Below are positions 33,909 to 44,436 of a stretch of 64,000 nucleotides of DNA, piece by piece. This DNA is from Mesorhizobium sp. M2D.F.Ca.ET.226.01.1.1 (GTDB taxonomy: Bacteria > Pseudomonadota > Alphaproteobacteria > Rhizobiales > Rhizobiaceae), in contig NZ_RZOY02000003.1 of assembly GCF_004022705.2 (NCBI RefSeq), positions 186,001-250,000 on the forward strand. Reading direction: 5' to 3'. Position 1 is the stretch's first letter. Each line of letters starts with the position of its first letter. The position numbers and the translations under genes were made by a program. Below the pieces are notes generated by a model, which worked only from the letters and a program-made list of their open reading frames with translations, did not search any database and was not told the DNA's origin.

Positions 33909-36320
33909 CTAACCAAAATAGGCTTTGGCGAGGCTGTTGTAGAGATTGCCGATCTCGGTCGCGAGATCATCCAGCACATCCGCCGTCATGTCCGATGGTT
34001 CCCTCACTGCGATTGCAGTGTTGAGCTGCAGGATTTCCTTGGCAGCGGGCGACATATGCCCCTCGCCACCGATCGAGGGCAGCATGCCGATCTCGGTTTT
34101 CAGCCGCTCGAGCTGGAACAGGACCGAACGCGGATTGAGCGGGTCGAGCGCCAGCAGGTCGATGACCGTGCGGCGCCCGGCCTGCACCGGATATTGCCGG
34201 CGGTGGGTCATGACGCTGTCGCCGATTTCCAGCATCATGTCGAGCGCGCCTTCCGGCGCCCCCTTCCTGGTCAGCCGGCTGAGCGTGCCCGCGATCTGGA
34301 TGCCACGTTCCAGCCTGCGGCCGATCTCCAGGAACCGCCAGCCGGTGAAGCGATACATGTTCTCGTGCAGCAGGCCGGAGAAGCCGGCGAGTTTGCGCAA
34401 AAGGACAGTCATCGCCCGTGTCGCATCATCTCCGGGCGCGACCGTCTGCCCGAACTTGTGAACGGTCTTCGAAAGATCCTTGAGCGCCAGCCAGCCGTCG
34501 GGCGAAAAGCGGTCGCGTATCTGGCCGGCGCTGTAGACGGCGCTATCCAAGGTGCCGATCAATCCCAGCGGAATGGCTTGGTCCACCTCGATGCCGAACG
34601 GCTCCAGGTAGTCCCTGATATCGGCAAGCAGCGGCATATCCGGATCGGACGTCTCGGCAAGCCGTACGTGATAGGCGCGCAGCACGCGCACCGTGTCTTC
34701 CGAACGCTCTATATAGCGCCCGAGCCACGTCAGGTTCTCGGCCGCGCGGCTGGGCAGGCTGCCCGGCATGGTGCGGGTGAAACCCTCATGCTCCTGCGGC
34801 AGCAGCGTCTCGCGCTCGACCGGCCGGTCGCTGACCACCCAGACATCCGCCGCCTGGCCACCGCGCTGCATGGCGATCGCCGTCGGGTCGAGCGAGAAGC
34901 CGACACGGGCGAAACCGCCGGGCATTACCGCCCAGCCTTCCGGCGTGCGCGCCAGATAGACGCGCAGGCTGGCGGGTCGCGGCTCCAGCCGGCCGTCGAC
35001 GAACACAGGGGTGGTCGACAGCGTCACCGCCTCCTGGCCGACGAAACCGGCGCCGTCCGCCTCGATCCGCGCGACGAGCTCGGCCCGCTCGCCAGCCGAG
35101 AGGGACGATCCGAGCCGGGTCGCGCCGTCATCCTCGAAGGCAAGCCTGGTCGACAGCGCCGGGCCGACGACCATGTGGTCTATGTTGGCCAGCACATGGG
35201 CGCGCTCGGCCTCCTGCCCGCACCACCAGGTGGCGATGCTCGGCAGCTTGAGACCATCGCCTTGCAGTTCCCGCGCGATCCTCGGCAGGAATGACAGCAG
35301 CGCCCGCGTTTCCATCAGCCCTGAGCCAAGCGCATTGACCGCCGACACCGTGCCGCGCCGGATCGCCTCGACCAGCCCCGGCGTGCCGATCTGCGATTCG
35401 GGCCTCAACTCCAGCGGATCGGCAAAGGCGGCATCGAGCCGCCGCCACAACACGCCGATCGGCACCAGGCCCGAAACCGTGCGCACCATCAGCCTGCCGC
35501 CGGAGACCGTCAGATCCTCGCCCTCCAGCAGCATGATGCCAAGATAGCGGGCGATATAAGCGTGCTCGTAATAGGTCTCGTTGAGCGGTCCCGGCGTCAG
35601 GATGGCGACGCGGCCGCCTGACTCCTTTGCCATGCCGTTCAGCGCATCGCGGAAGCGGCGGAAGAAGCCGGCAAGGCGATGCACATGCATCTCGCCATAG
35701 ATGTCGGACAGCGCGCGCGTGGTGGCGACGCGGTTCTCAAGCGCAAAGCCTGCGCCCGACGGCGCCTGGGTGCGATCGCCCAGCACCCACCAACCACCGT
35801 CCGGGCCACGGCCGAGCTCGAAGGCGATCATGTGCAGAAAATGACCATTGGCGGGCCGGACGCCGGCGACCGGGCGCAGATATTCGGGGCTCGCCGCGAT
35901 CAGCCCGGCCGGCAGGATGCCCTTCTCGATCAGCCGGTTCGGTCCATAGATATCGGCAAGGATCGCCTCGAACAGATCGGCGCGCTGCACCAGCCCGGCG
36001 CTGATCTCGGTCCATTCCTTCTCGTCGATGAGCAGCGGGACATGCGCCAGCGGCCATTCGCGCTCGTTGGCGCCAGCCTGTTCGTAGACGCGATAATAGA
36101 CGCCGGCATCGCGCAGATACTGGTCGGCGCGGGCAAAACGCTGGCCAAGCCGCTCCGCTCCTAATCCGTCGAGCGCATCGATGAAGGAGCGCCAGGCCGG
36201 ACGCGGGCTGCCCGACGCGTCGACCATTTCGTCCACGACGCCTTCGATCGGCCGGTAGCGTTCCAGCAGGCTCTGCGCCCGCGGCCTGCCGCCTGCCCGT
36301 TTCTGATTCCCCTTGGCCAT
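33909..36320 (-). CDS. Circularly permuted ATP-grasp / alpha-E fusion protein
   Basis: This 803-aa protein carries a circularly permuted ATP-grasp domain in its first 470 residues: VGVYYRVYE-type start, GVRPANGHFLHMIAFELG, and VAILTPGPLNETYYEHAYIARYLG with the lid region LVEGEDLTV-like. A C-terminal alpha-E domain follows from about residue 500 (LPSRAAENLTWLGRYIERSEDTVRVL). In many bacteria these two parts are separate genes; here they are fused. ATP-grasp enzymes of this type are predicted to ligate amines or peptides, and the neighbouring transglutaminases to hydrolyse or transfer them. The protein is cytosolic by appearance. The start at 36320 is preceded by the DUF2126 gene 6 bp upstream. 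Confidence 0.9.
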   Translation of the reverse strand: MAKGNQKRAGGRPRAQSLLERYRPIEGVVDEMVDASGSPRPAWRSFIDALDGLGAERLGQRFARADQYLRDAGVYYRVYEQAGANEREWPLAHVPLLIDEKEWTEISAGLVQRADLFEAILADIYGPNRLIEKGILPAGLIAASPEYLRPVAGVRPANGHFLHMIAFELGRGPDGGWWVLGDRTQAPSGAGFALENRVATTRALSDIYGEMHVHRLAGFFRRFRDALNGMAKESGGRVAILTPGPLNETYYEHAYIARYLGIMLLEGEDLTVSGGRLMVRTVSGLVPIGVLWRRLDAAFADPLELRPESQIGTPGLVEAIRRGTVSAVNALGSGLMETRALLSFLPRIARELQGDGLKLPSIATWWCGQEAERAHVLANIDHMVVGPALSTRLAFEDDGATRLGSSLSAGERAELVARIEADGAGFVGQEAVTLSTTPVFVDGRLEPRPASLRVYLARTPEGWAVMPGGFARVGFSLDPTAIAMQRGGQAADVWVVSDRPVERETLLPQEHEGFTRTMPGSLPSRAAENLTWLGRYIERSEDTVRVLRAYHVRLAETSDPDMPLLADIRDYLEPFGIEVDQAIPLGLIGTLDSAVYSAGQIRDRFSPDGWLALKDLSKTVHKFGQTVAPGDDATRAMTVLLRKLAGFSGLLHENMYRFTGWRFLEIGRRLERGIQIAGTLSRLTRKGAPEGALDMMLEIGDSVMTHRRQYPVQAGRRTVIDLLALDPLNPRSVLFQLERLKTEIGMLPSIGGEGHMSPAAKEILQLNTAIAVREPSDMTADVLDDLATEIGNLYNSLAKAYFG

Positions 36321-36326
36321 TGTCGA

Positions 36327-39300
36327 TCAGAGTCTCGCCGGCCGCCTGAGGTCAAGGGTCATCGGGAACTCTTCAGAGACTTCTTCGTCACGCAGCACAT
36401 AGCCGCCCGGCGTATGGCCGCGCGGCTCGAAGCGGGCGAGGCGACGCGCCTCCGCCTCGTTGCCGTTGACCGGGAAGGTGTCGTAGTTGCGGCCCCCCGG
36501 ATGCGCGACATGGTAGACGCAGCCGCCGACCGAGCGACCCGACCAGCGGTCATAGATGTCGAAGACCAGCGGCGTGTTGACCGGCAGGGCCGGATGCAGG
36601 CCGGAGGCCGGCTGCCAGGCCTTGAAGCGCACCCCGGCCACCGCGACCTCGCGGTTGTCGGTGATCTTCATCGGCACGATGCGGCCGTTGCAGACGATGG
36701 CGTGGCGCTCCGGATTGAGGCCCTCGGTCCGCACCTGCAGCCGCTCGACCGAGGAATCGACGAACCGGACAGTACCGCCGATGGCGCCCTGCTCCCCCAT
36801 CACATGCCAGGGCTCCAGCGCCTGCCTGAGCTCCAGCTTGACGCCGGCATGCTGAACCTCGCCGCAGAACGGGAAGCGGAATTCGAGCTGGGCGGCGAAC
36901 CATTCGGGGCGGAAGTCGAAGCCGTTGAGCTTCAAGTCGTCCAGTACGTCGAGGAAATCCGCCCAGACATAGTGCGGCAGCATGAAACGGTCATGCAGTG
37001 AGGTACCCCAGCGCACGAAGCGGCCATCGAGCGGATTCTTCCAGGTGCGGGCGATGATGGCGCGCACCAGCAATTGTTGCGCGAGGCTCATACGCGCATT
37101 GGGCGGCATTTCGAAGCCGCGGAACTCGACCAGCCCCAGCCTGCCGGTTGGCCCATCCGGAGAGAACAATTTGTCGATGCAGATTTCCGAACGGTGCGTG
37201 TTGCCGGTCACGTCGGTCAGGAGATTGCGGAACAACCGGTCGACCAGCCACGGCAAGGGTGCCGCGCCCTTGCCCGGATGCGGCACCTGCGCCAGCGCGA
37301 TCTCCAGCTCATAAAGTGAATCGTGCCGCGCCTCGTCGAAGCGCGGCGCCTGGCTGGTCGGACCGATGAACAGGCCGGAAAACAGGTAGGACAGCGACGG
37401 ATGCCGCTGCCATTGCAGCACCAGGCTCTTCAACAGGTCGGGCCGGCGCAGGAACGGGCTGTCATTCGGCGTCGCGCCGCCGACCACCACGTGGTTGCCG
37501 CCGCCGGTGCCGGTGTGGCGGCCGTCGATCATGAATTTGTCGGTGCCCAGCCGCGACTGCCTGGCTTCCTCGTAGATCGCCGTGGTGGTGGCGACGCATT
37601 CCTGCCAGCTGGCGGCCGGGTGGATGTTCACCTCGATGACGCCCGGATCCGGCGCCACGCGAATGACGTTGAGGCGCGGGTCGTGCGGCGGAGCGTAGCC
37701 CTCGATATGCACCGGCAGGCCGATCGCCTTGGCGGCGTTCTCCGCCGCCGCCACCAGTTCGAGATAATCCTCAAGCGCCTCGACCGGCGGCATGAACACG
37801 CACAGCCGGCCGTCACGCGGCTCGACGGTGAGCGCGGTCCGCACTGCCCCCCCGATCTCGGTCAGTTGCTGCTCGACGCGGTCCTGCTGGGCGGCGGCCG
37901 CCGTAAAGGAGGCCTCCGTCTGGCGCCGCGCCATCTCATCGGCACCGCCGGACTCAGCCGTGCCAGGCAGGATTTCGGCGCGCGTCGGCAGCGGGCCACG
38001 CGGCACGGAGGGGTCTACCGGCACGATGTAAGGGAATTGCGCCGGCGGCACGTAGGGCAGCGCGCCGAGCGGCAGGCGATAGCCGACCGGGGAATCGCCG
38101 GGCACCAGGAACAACCTCCCGCGCCGCGTCTTCCATTTCTCCGAGCGCCAGCGCTGCCCTGTGGCCTGGCTGTTCCAGCGCTGCACCGGCAGCACATAGC
38201 CGGACGGCTTGGTCAGCCCGCGCTCGAAGACGCGCGCCATGCGGCTGCGCTCTTCCGGGTCTTCCAGCTTGGAATTGGAAGGATCGACATTGTCCGGCAG
38301 CTTGCCTTCCTTGAGCAGCCATTCGCCCGGATCTTCATAGGCTTCGCTGACCATTTCCTTGTCGATGCCCAACTCGCCCGCGATCGCCTTGAGCAGGCTC
38401 TCGGCCTGCTCCGGTCCGATGGCCGCCTTGCCCGTCTCTCGCGCGATCAGCGACGGATCGCGCCAGACCGGCTCGCCATCGGTGCGCCAGTAGAGCGAGA
38501 AGGTCCAGCGCGGCAGGCTCTCGCCCGGATACCATTTGCCCTGGCCGTAATGCAGGAAACCGCCCGGCGCGAAGCGTTCGCGCAGCCGGCGGATCAGTTG
38601 GTCCGCCTTGTCGCGCTTGGTCGGGCCGACGGCCGCTGTGTTCCACTCGGCGGATTCGAAATCGTCGATCGACACGAAGGTCGGCTCGCCGCCCATGGTG
38701 AGGCGAACATCTCCGTCCACAAGCGCCGCATCAACCTTGTTGCCCAGCGCATCGAGCGCTTCCCAGCTCTCGTCGGAAAAGGGCTTGGTGATGCGCGGAT
38801 GCTCGGCGATCCGGTCAACGCGCATGTCGAAGCCGAAATCGACATTGGCGAAGCTCGCCATGCCGGAGATCGGCGCCGCATTGCGGAAGTGCGGCGTCGC
38901 GGCGAGCGGCACATGGCTTTCGCCGGTGAGCAGGCCGGAGGTCGGGTCGAAACCGATCCAGCCGGCGCCGGGAATATAGACCTCGCACCACGCATGCAGG
39001 TCGGTGAAATCGACCGAGGTTCCAGGCGGTCCGTCGAGCGAAACCAGATCCGGCTTCAGCTGGATCAGATAACCGGAGACGAAACGCGCGGCGATGCCGA
39101 GATTCCTGAGGATCTGCACCAACAGCCAGCTCGAATCCCGGCACGAGCCCTTCGCCGCGGCGAGCGTCTCTTCCGGCGAATAGACGCCGGTTTCCATGCG
39201 CACGATGTAAGCGATCTCGCGTTGCAGCCGCGCATTGAGGTCGACCAGGAAATTGACGGTGTTCGTCGGGCTGCGGTCGATGCTTTCGAGGAATTTCGAC

Positions 39301-39680
39301 AGAAGAGGCCCGGCCGGTTCCGGCGTGCGGTAGATGGCGAGGTCTTCCCTGATCTCCTCGGGATAATCGAACGGGAAGGTTTCGGCGCTTTCCTCGACGA
39401 AGAAATCGAATGGGTTGTAGACGGTCATGTCGGCGACGAGGTCGACCTCGATCTTCAATTCCGTCACCGGCTCCGGGAAGACGAAGCGGGCGAGGAAGTT
39501 GCCGTAAGGGTCTTGCTGTAGATTGACGAAGTGGTTCTTCGGCTCGACCTTCAGCGAATGGCTGAGCACCTTGGTGCGCGAATGCGGTGCCGGCTGCAGC
39601 CTGATCACCTGGGGACCAAGCACCACCGGCCGGTCGTATTTGTAATGGGTCAGGTGATGGACGGCTGCCAGAATTGCCAT
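36327..39680 (-). CDS. DUF2126 protein with N-terminal transglutaminase domain
   Basis: The 1117-aa protein has an N-terminal transglutaminase-like domain with Cys180 ([10 protein letters not shown]), His229 (DLHAWCEVY) and Asp245 (IGFDPTSG). A DUF2126 region then runs from about 290 to the end, with [53 protein letters not shown] and [17 protein letters not shown]. The DUF2126 part resembles the glutamine synthetase/GCS-like ligase fold, so hydrolase and ligase activities may be joined. It is the first gene of the operon with the ATP-grasp/alpha-E and second transglutaminase genes. The set is conserved across bacteria but its product is unknown. Confidence 0.92.
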   Translation of the reverse strand: MAILAAVHHLTHYKYDRPVVLGPQVIRLQPAPHSRTKVLSHSLKVEPKNHFVNLQQDPYGNFLARFVFPEPVTELKIEVDLVADMTVYNPFDFFVEESAETFPFDYPEEIREDLAIYRTPEPAGPLLSKFLESIDRSPTNTVNFLVDLNARLQREIAYIVRMETGVYSPEETLAAAKGSCRDSSWLLVQILRNLGIAARFVSGYLIQLKPDLVSLDGPPGTSVDFTDLHAWCEVYIPGAGWIGFDPTSGLLTGESHVPLAATPHFRNAAPISGMASFANVDFGFDMRVDRIAEHPRITKPFSDESWEALDALGNKVDAALVDGDVRLTMGGEPTFVSIDDFESAEWNTAAVGPTKRDKADQLIRRLRERFAPGGFLHYGQGKWYPGESLPRWTFSLYWRTDGEPVWRDPSLIARETGKAAIGPEQAESLLKAIAGELGIDKEMVSEAYEDPGEWLLKEGKLPDNVDPSNSKLEDPEERSRMARVFERGLTKPSGYVLPVQRWNSQATGQRWRSEKWKTRRGRLFLVPGDSPVGYRLPLGALPYVPPAQFPYIVPVDPSVPRGPLPTRAEILPGTAESGGADEMARRQTEASFTAAAAQQDRVEQQLTEIGGAVRTALTVEPRDGRLCVFMPPVEALEDYLELVAAAENAAKAIGLPVHIEGYAPPHDPRLNVIRVAPDPGVIEVNIHPAASWQECVATTTAIYEEARQSRLGTDKFMIDGRHTGTGGGNHVVVGGATPNDSPFLRRPDLLKSLVLQWQRHPSLSYLFSGLFIGPTSQAPRFDEARHDSLYELEIALAQVPHPGKGAAPLPWLVDRLFRNLLTDVTGNTHRSEICIDKLFSPDGPTGRLGLVEFRGFEMPPNARMSLAQQLLVRAIIARTWKNPLDGRFVRWGTSLHDRFMLPHYVWADFLDVLDDLKLNGFDFRPEWFAAQLEFRFPFCGEVQHAGVKLELRQALEPWHVMGEQGAIGGTVRFVDSSVERLQVRTEGLNPERHAIVCNGRIVPMKITDNREVAVAGVRFKAWQPASGLHPALPVNTPLVFDIYDRWSGRSVGGCVYHVAHPGGRNYDTFPVNGNEAEARRLARFEPRGHTPGGYVLRDEEVSEEFPMTLDLRRPARL

Positions 39681-39786
39681 GGTACCCCGGAGTTCGGCGT
39701 TTCAATCCGCCGAACCCTGACATAGATGCTGGCCGTTTTCCAAGCAGAGATGTTGCGCTGCAACTAATTTAAGCAGCGTTGCCGGC

Positions 39787-40983
39787 TTAGAAAAACGCCT
39801 GGATGCCAGTCTGCGCCCGTCCGAGGATCAGCGCATGCACGTCATGCGTGCCCTCATAGGTGTTCACCGTCTCCAGGTTCTGCGCGTGGCGCATAACGTG
39901 GTAGCCGATCTGGATGCCGTTGCCGCCATGCATGTCCCGGGCCTGGCGGGCGATGTCGAGCGCCTTGCCGCAATTGTTGCGCTTGACGATCGAGATCATC
40001 TCCGGCGCCATCTTGCCTTCGTCCATCAACCGCCCGACCCGCAATGAGCCCTGCAGGCCGAGCGCGATCTCGGTCTGCATGTCGGCGAGCTTCTTCTGGA
40101 ACAACTGCGTGCCGGCCAGCGGCTTGCCGAACTGTTTGCGATCGAGGCCATATTGCCGCGCCCGCTGCCAGCAATCCTCGGCCGCACCCATGGCGCCCCA
40201 GGAAATGCCGTAGCGCGCCCGATTGAGGCAGCCGAACGGACCGCCGAGGCCCCTGGCGTTGGGCAGCAGCGCCTCCTCGCCGACCTCGACACCCTCCATC
40301 ACCACTTCGCCGGTGATCGACGCGCGCAGCGACAGCTTGCCGCCGATCTTCGGCGCCGAAAGCCCCTTCATGCCCTTTTCCAGCACGAAGCCGCGGATCT
40401 CGTCCTTGCCGTTCTCGCCCTTCAACTTCGCCCAGACGACGAAAACGTCGGCGATCGGTGCGTTGGAAATCCACATCTTGGAGCCGGAGAGCCTGTAGCC
40501 GTTCGCGGTCTTCTCGGCGCGCGTCTTCATGCCGCCCGGGTCGGAGCCGGCATCCGGCTCGGTGAGGCCGAAGCAGCCGATCCATTCGCCGGACGCCAGC
40601 TTCGGCAGGTATTTCTTGCGCTGCGCGTCCGAGCCATAGGCATGGATCGGATACATCACCAGCGACGACTGCACGCTCATCATCGAGCGATAGCCGGAAT
40701 CGATGCGCTCGACTTCCCGCGCGACCAGCCCGTAGGTGACGTAATTGGCGCCGAGACCGCCATATTCTTCCGGAATGGTAATGCCGAGCAGACCCGCCTC
40801 GCCCATCTCGCGGAAGATAGACGGATCGGTCTTCTCGTCGGCATAGGCTTCCTCGATGCGCGGCGCCAGCTTGTCGGCGGCGAAGGCGGCTGCGCCGTCG
40901 CGCACCATGCGCTCGTCCTCGGACAACTGGTCCTCGATCAGGAAGGGGTCATTCCAGACGAACGCATTCTTGTCGGCGGCCAT
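39787..40983 (-). CDS. gcdH: Glutaryl-CoA dehydrogenase-type acyl-CoA dehydrogenase
   Basis: The 398-aa flavoprotein has acyl-CoA dehydrogenase signatures [18 protein letters not shown] near 145 and [14 protein letters not shown] near 350, with the catalytic base Glu in [17 protein letters not shown]. The N-terminal [18 protein letters not shown] and the C terminus ARTGIQAFF match GcdH, which converts glutaryl-CoA to crotonyl-CoA in lysine and tryptophan degradation. The divergent LysR gene at 41089 is the usual regulatory neighbour. Confidence 0.92.
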   Translation of the reverse strand: MAADKNAFVWNDPFLIEDQLSEDERMVRDGAAAFAADKLAPRIEEAYADEKTDPSIFREMGEAGLLGITIPEEYGGLGANYVTYGLVAREVERIDSGYRSMMSVQSSLVMYPIHAYGSDAQRKKYLPKLASGEWIGCFGLTEPDAGSDPGGMKTRAEKTANGYRLSGSKMWISNAPIADVFVVWAKLKGENGKDEIRGFVLEKGMKGLSAPKIGGKLSLRASITGEVVMEGVEVGEEALLPNARGLGGPFGCLNRARYGISWGAMGAAEDCWQRARQYGLDRKQFGKPLAGTQLFQKKLADMQTEIALGLQGSLRVGRLMDEGKMAPEMISIVKRNNCGKALDIARQARDMHGGNGIQIGYHVMRHAQNLETVNTYEGTHDVHALILGRAQTGIQAFF

Positions 40984-41088
40984 GGCCTCGGGCTCCCAGT
41001 ATTTTTTGATGTGCCCGGCTTATCCGCCTGCGCCGGGGAAAAATCAAACGAAATTGCAGCAGGGATCAATGAGTATTAGTAATGGATC
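40984..41088. promoter_or_regulatory. Divergent gcdH/LysR promoter region
   Basis: This 105-bp gap separates the divergent starts of gcdH and the LysR gene and is locally AT-rich (around 41040-41090, with AATGAGTATTAGTAATGG). LysR proteins normally bind such a shared region at T-N11-A sites; I could not fix one by eye with confidence. Confidence 0.5.
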
Positions 41089-42000
41089 ATGACTCTCCAA
41101 CGCCGCCTCCTGCCCAACACGGCCGCCCTTGCCGCCTTCGAGGCGGTTGCACGTCTCGGTTCCTTCACCGCCGCCGCGCGCGAACTCGATTTGACCCAGG
41201 GCGCCGTCAGTCGCCAGATCAACCTGTTGGAAGAACAGTTCGGCCGCCGGCTGTTCGAACGCGACAGCCGCAATGTTCGACTGTCAGCCGCCGGCGAGAT
41301 CTATGCCGAAGCGGTGCGCTCGGCGCTTGGCCAGTTGCGCGACGCAGCACTTGGATTGATGAGCAACCGGCATGGCGGCGTCCTCAACCTTGCCATCCTG
41401 CCGACCTTCGGCACGCGCTGGCTGATGCCGTTGATCCCGGATTTCGTCGCCCGGCACCCGGACATCACCATCAACTTCGCCACCCGCGTCGGACGGTTCG
41501 ACTTTGGCCGTGAGCGGCTGGACGCCGCCATCCATCACGGCATGCCTGACTGGCCGGACGCCGAGAGCACGCTTTTGATGCGCGAAACCGTGATGCCGGT
41601 GGTTTCGCCCGAATTCCTCGCCACCCGCGACATCGCTACGCCGGCGGACATCAGCCGCCTGCCGCTGCTGCATATGGCGACCCGCCCCGGCGCCTGGAGC
41701 GAGTGGTTCGAAGAGCAGGGGCTCGAGGCGCCGACCGGGCCCGGCATGCAGTTCGAGCAGTTCGGCACGGTCGCCCAGGCCTGCATGGCGGGCCTCGGCG
41801 TGGCGCTGCTGCCCGAAATCCTGATTGCCGGCGAATTGCAGCGCGGCCAGCTGGTGCCGGCGCCCGGCAAGCCGATGCAAAGCCGCAGCGCCTATTACCT
41901 GGTCGTGCCCCACGATAAGCGCGGCCATCCGCCGGTCGCGACTTTTCGCGACTGGCTGCTGGGCCAGATCGCCAGGGAGCCGGCAGTGCTGGCGTGGTAG
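41089..42000 (+). CDS. LysR family regulator (GcvA-like), likely controls gcdH
   Basis: The 303-aa protein has an N-terminal LysR winged HTH (LAAFEAVARLGSFTAAARELDLTQGAVSRQ, here quoted in part as SFTAAARELDLTQGAVSRQ) at residues 14-45. Its effector domain begins GVLNLAILPTFGTRWLMPLI, typical of the GcvA subgroup. Divergent orientation to gcdH suggests that it regulates glutarate/lysine catabolism, as GcdR proteins do. Its stop directly abuts the stop of tex on the other strand. Confidence 0.93.
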   Translation: MTLQRRLLPNTAALAAFEAVARLGSFTAAARELDLTQGAVSRQINLLEEQFGRRLFERDSRNVRLSAAGEIYAEAVRSALGQLRDAALGLMSNRHGGVLNLAILPTFGTRWLMPLIPDFVARHPDITINFATRVGRFDFGRERLDAAIHHGMPDWPDAESTLLMRETVMPVVSPEFLATRDIATPADISRLPLLHMATRPGAWSEWFEEQGLEAPTGPGMQFEQFGTVAQACMAGLGVALLPEILIAGELQRGQLVPAPGKPMQSRSAYYLVVPHDKRGHPPVATFRDWLLGQIAREPAVLAW

Positions 42001-44319
42001 CTACTTGCGCTTCATCGCCTCGGCCAAAGCCGCGCCGAACGCGCCCTGCGAAGGCTTTTCCGGCTGGCGCTGCGGCGCCGGCGAACGCGGCGCGGGCTTG
42101 CCGCCGCCGTGATCGCGCTGACCGCCGCGAGGCGCGCCCTCGCCACCATCTTTTCGCATCGACAAGCCGATGCGCTTGCGCTTGATGTCGACATCGACGA
42201 CGCGCACCTTCACTACATCGCCGGCCTTCACCACTTCATGCGCATCCTTGATGAAGCGGTCGGCAAGCTGCGAGACATGCACCAGCCCGTCCTGGTGCAC
42301 GCCGATATCGACGAAGGCGCCGAAGGCGGCGACATTGGTGACGGTGCCTTCGAGCAGCATGCCGGGTTTCAGATCCTTGATGTCGTCGACGCCCTCAGCA
42401 AAAGTCGCGGTCTTGAAACCGGGGCGCGGGTCGCGTCCGGGCTTTTCCAGCTCGGCGATGATGTCGCGCACCGTCGGCAGGCCGAAACGCTCGTCGACGA
42501 AGACGCGCGGATCGAGCGCCTTGAGCGCAGCGCTGTCACCCATCAAAGCGCGCACGTCACGGCCGCAAGCGGCAACGATCTTCTTCGCCACACCATAGGC
42601 TTCCGGATGCACCGAGGACGCATCGAGCGGCTCCGCGCCATTCGGAATGCGCAGAAAACCCGCGCTTTGCTCGAAGGCGCGCGGCCCGAGCCGCGCCACC
42701 TTGAGCAGGTCCTTGCGGCTGGCAAACGGCCCAGCCGCATCGCGATGCGCGACGATCGCTTCGGCGAGCGACGGCCCAAGTCCCGATACGCGCGCCAAAA
42801 GCGGCGCCGAGGCCGTGTTGAGGTCGACGCCAACGGCGTTCACCGCATCCTCGACCACCGCTTCGAGCGTACGGCCGAGCCGGTACTGGTCGACATCGTG
42901 CTGATACTGCCCGACGCCGATCGATTTCGGCTCGATCTTGACCAGTTCGGCCAATGGGTCCTGAAGACGCCTGGCGATCGAAACCGCGCCGCGCAGCGAA
43001 ACATCCAGGCCCGGAAACTCCGCCGCTGCCGTGGCCGACGCGGAATAGACCGAGGCGCCGGCTTCACTGACGATCACCTTGAGCGGCTTCGGTCCGGCAC
43101 CGGCCGGCAGGTCCGACAGCATGTCGGTAACCAGCTTTTCGGTCTCGCGGCTGCCCGTGCCGTTGCCGATCGAGATCAGCTCCACCTTATGCTGGCGGAC
43201 AAGCGCTGCGAGTTCGGCCTGCGTGCCGCGCAGATCGTTCTTCGGCGGGAAGGGATAGACCGTCGTGGTCGCCACCAGCTTGCCGGTGCCGTCGACCACC
43301 GCCACCTTGACGCCGGTACGTATGCCGGGGTCGAGCCCCATGGTCGGCCGCGAGCCGGCAGGGGCCGCAAGCAGCAGATCCTTCAGGTTGCGGGCAAAGA
43401 CGTGGATCGCTTCTTCCTCGGCCCGCTCGCGCAAATCGCGCATCAGGTCAAGCGTCAGATGCAGCGACAGTTTTATCCGCCAGGTCCAGCCGGCGACCTC
43501 CATCAGCCATTTGTCACCCGGCAGGCTGCCGCCGATGGCATAGGCGTTGGCGATCATGCGCTCGACTGGTTTCACCGGCGATTGATCTTCGGCATCGACC
43601 TCGATGTCGAGCGACAGCACTTCTTCGTTGCGGCCGCGCAGCATCGCCAGAGCGCGGTGGCTGGGCACGCCCGCCCAGCGTTCGACATGGTCGAAATAGT
43701 CGGAAAATTTCGCGCCCGCTTCCTGCTTGCCGTCGACGACTTTCGCACGCAGGAAGGCGCGTTCCTTCATATAGGCGCGCAGCTTGCCGACCAGATCGGC
43801 ATTCTCGGCGAACTGCTCCGACAGGATGTCGCGCGCGCCTTCGAGCGCCGCCTTGGCATCGGCCACCTCTTCCGTGACATAGGCGAGCGCCAGTTCGGCC
43901 GGCACTTTCGAGCGATCGGCGAGGATTGCCTCGGCCAGAGGTCCGAGCCCGCGCTCCCTGGCGATCTCGGCCTTGGTGCGTCGCTTCGGCTTATAGGGTA
44001 GATAGATGTCTTCCAGCTCCGCCTTGGTGCTTGCCGCCGCGATCTTGGCCTCCAGTTCCTCGGTCAGCTTGCCCTGCTCGCGGATGGAGCCGACGATCGT
44101 CTCGCGGCGCGCGTCGAGCTCACGCAGATAGGCAAGCCGCTCGGAAAGGTCGCGCAGTTGCGTGTCGTCGAGCCCGCCGGTGACTTCCTTGCGGTAACGC
44201 GCCACGAACGGCACCGTGGCGCCTTCATCCAGCAGCCCGATTGCCGCCGCCGCCTGCTCCGGCCGCGAACCGATCTCGGCCGCGATGATTGCTGCGATGC
44301 GCTTGATGTCCGATGCCAT
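42001..44319 (-). CDS. tex: Tex family RNA-binding transcription accessory protein
   Basis: ATG 44319 gives a 772-aa protein beginning [20 protein letters not shown], the standard Tex start. The order of domains is Tex N-terminal helical region ([19 protein letters not shown]), YqgF-like RNase H fold ([19 protein letters not shown] near 325), helix-hairpin-helix repeats ([20 protein letters not shown] near 500) and a C-terminal S1 domain ([20 protein letters not shown] near 640). The last 50 residues are a low-complexity Gly/Pro/Lys tail. Tex binds nucleic acid and affects transcription and stress responses in several bacteria. Confidence 0.95.
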   Translation of the reverse strand: MASDIKRIAAIIAAEIGSRPEQAAAAIGLLDEGATVPFVARYRKEVTGGLDDTQLRDLSERLAYLRELDARRETIVGSIREQGKLTEELEAKIAAASTKAELEDIYLPYKPKRRTKAEIARERGLGPLAEAILADRSKVPAELALAYVTEEVADAKAALEGARDILSEQFAENADLVGKLRAYMKERAFLRAKVVDGKQEAGAKFSDYFDHVERWAGVPSHRALAMLRGRNEEVLSLDIEVDAEDQSPVKPVERMIANAYAIGGSLPGDKWLMEVAGWTWRIKLSLHLTLDLMRDLRERAEEEAIHVFARNLKDLLLAAPAGSRPTMGLDPGIRTGVKVAVVDGTGKLVATTTVYPFPPKNDLRGTQAELAALVRQHKVELISIGNGTGSRETEKLVTDMLSDLPAGAGPKPLKVIVSEAGASVYSASATAAAEFPGLDVSLRGAVSIARRLQDPLAELVKIEPKSIGVGQYQHDVDQYRLGRTLEAVVEDAVNAVGVDLNTASAPLLARVSGLGPSLAEAIVAHRDAAGPFASRKDLLKVARLGPRAFEQSAGFLRIPNGAEPLDASSVHPEAYGVAKKIVAACGRDVRALMGDSAALKALDPRVFVDERFGLPTVRDIIAELEKPGRDPRPGFKTATFAEGVDDIKDLKPGMLLEGTVTNVAAFGAFVDIGVHQDGLVHVSQLADRFIKDAHEVVKAGDVVKVRVVDVDIKRKRIGLSMRKDGGEGAPRGGQRDHGGGKPAPRSPAPQRQPEKPSQGAFGAALAEAMKRK

Positions 44320-44436
44320 GCCGATCCCTGTCGAAAGAGCGGCGACCATAGGCTGGGAGGACCGCTACGCCAACCGCAACGGTTTCATCATGCGCCGAAG
44401 GTCCACAGAAAACAGCCCTTGGAGCCTATCTCGGGT

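Noticed and set aside
37323..39521. 732-codon open frame opposite the DUF2126 gene
   Set aside because: It is antisense to a conserved gene, rich in Arg/Ala/Asp as expected of the complement of GC-rich coding DNA, and has no domain or ribosome-binding site.
42109..44001. 630-codon open frame opposite tex
   Set aside because: Antisense shadow of a well conserved gene in high-GC DNA; no recognisable product.
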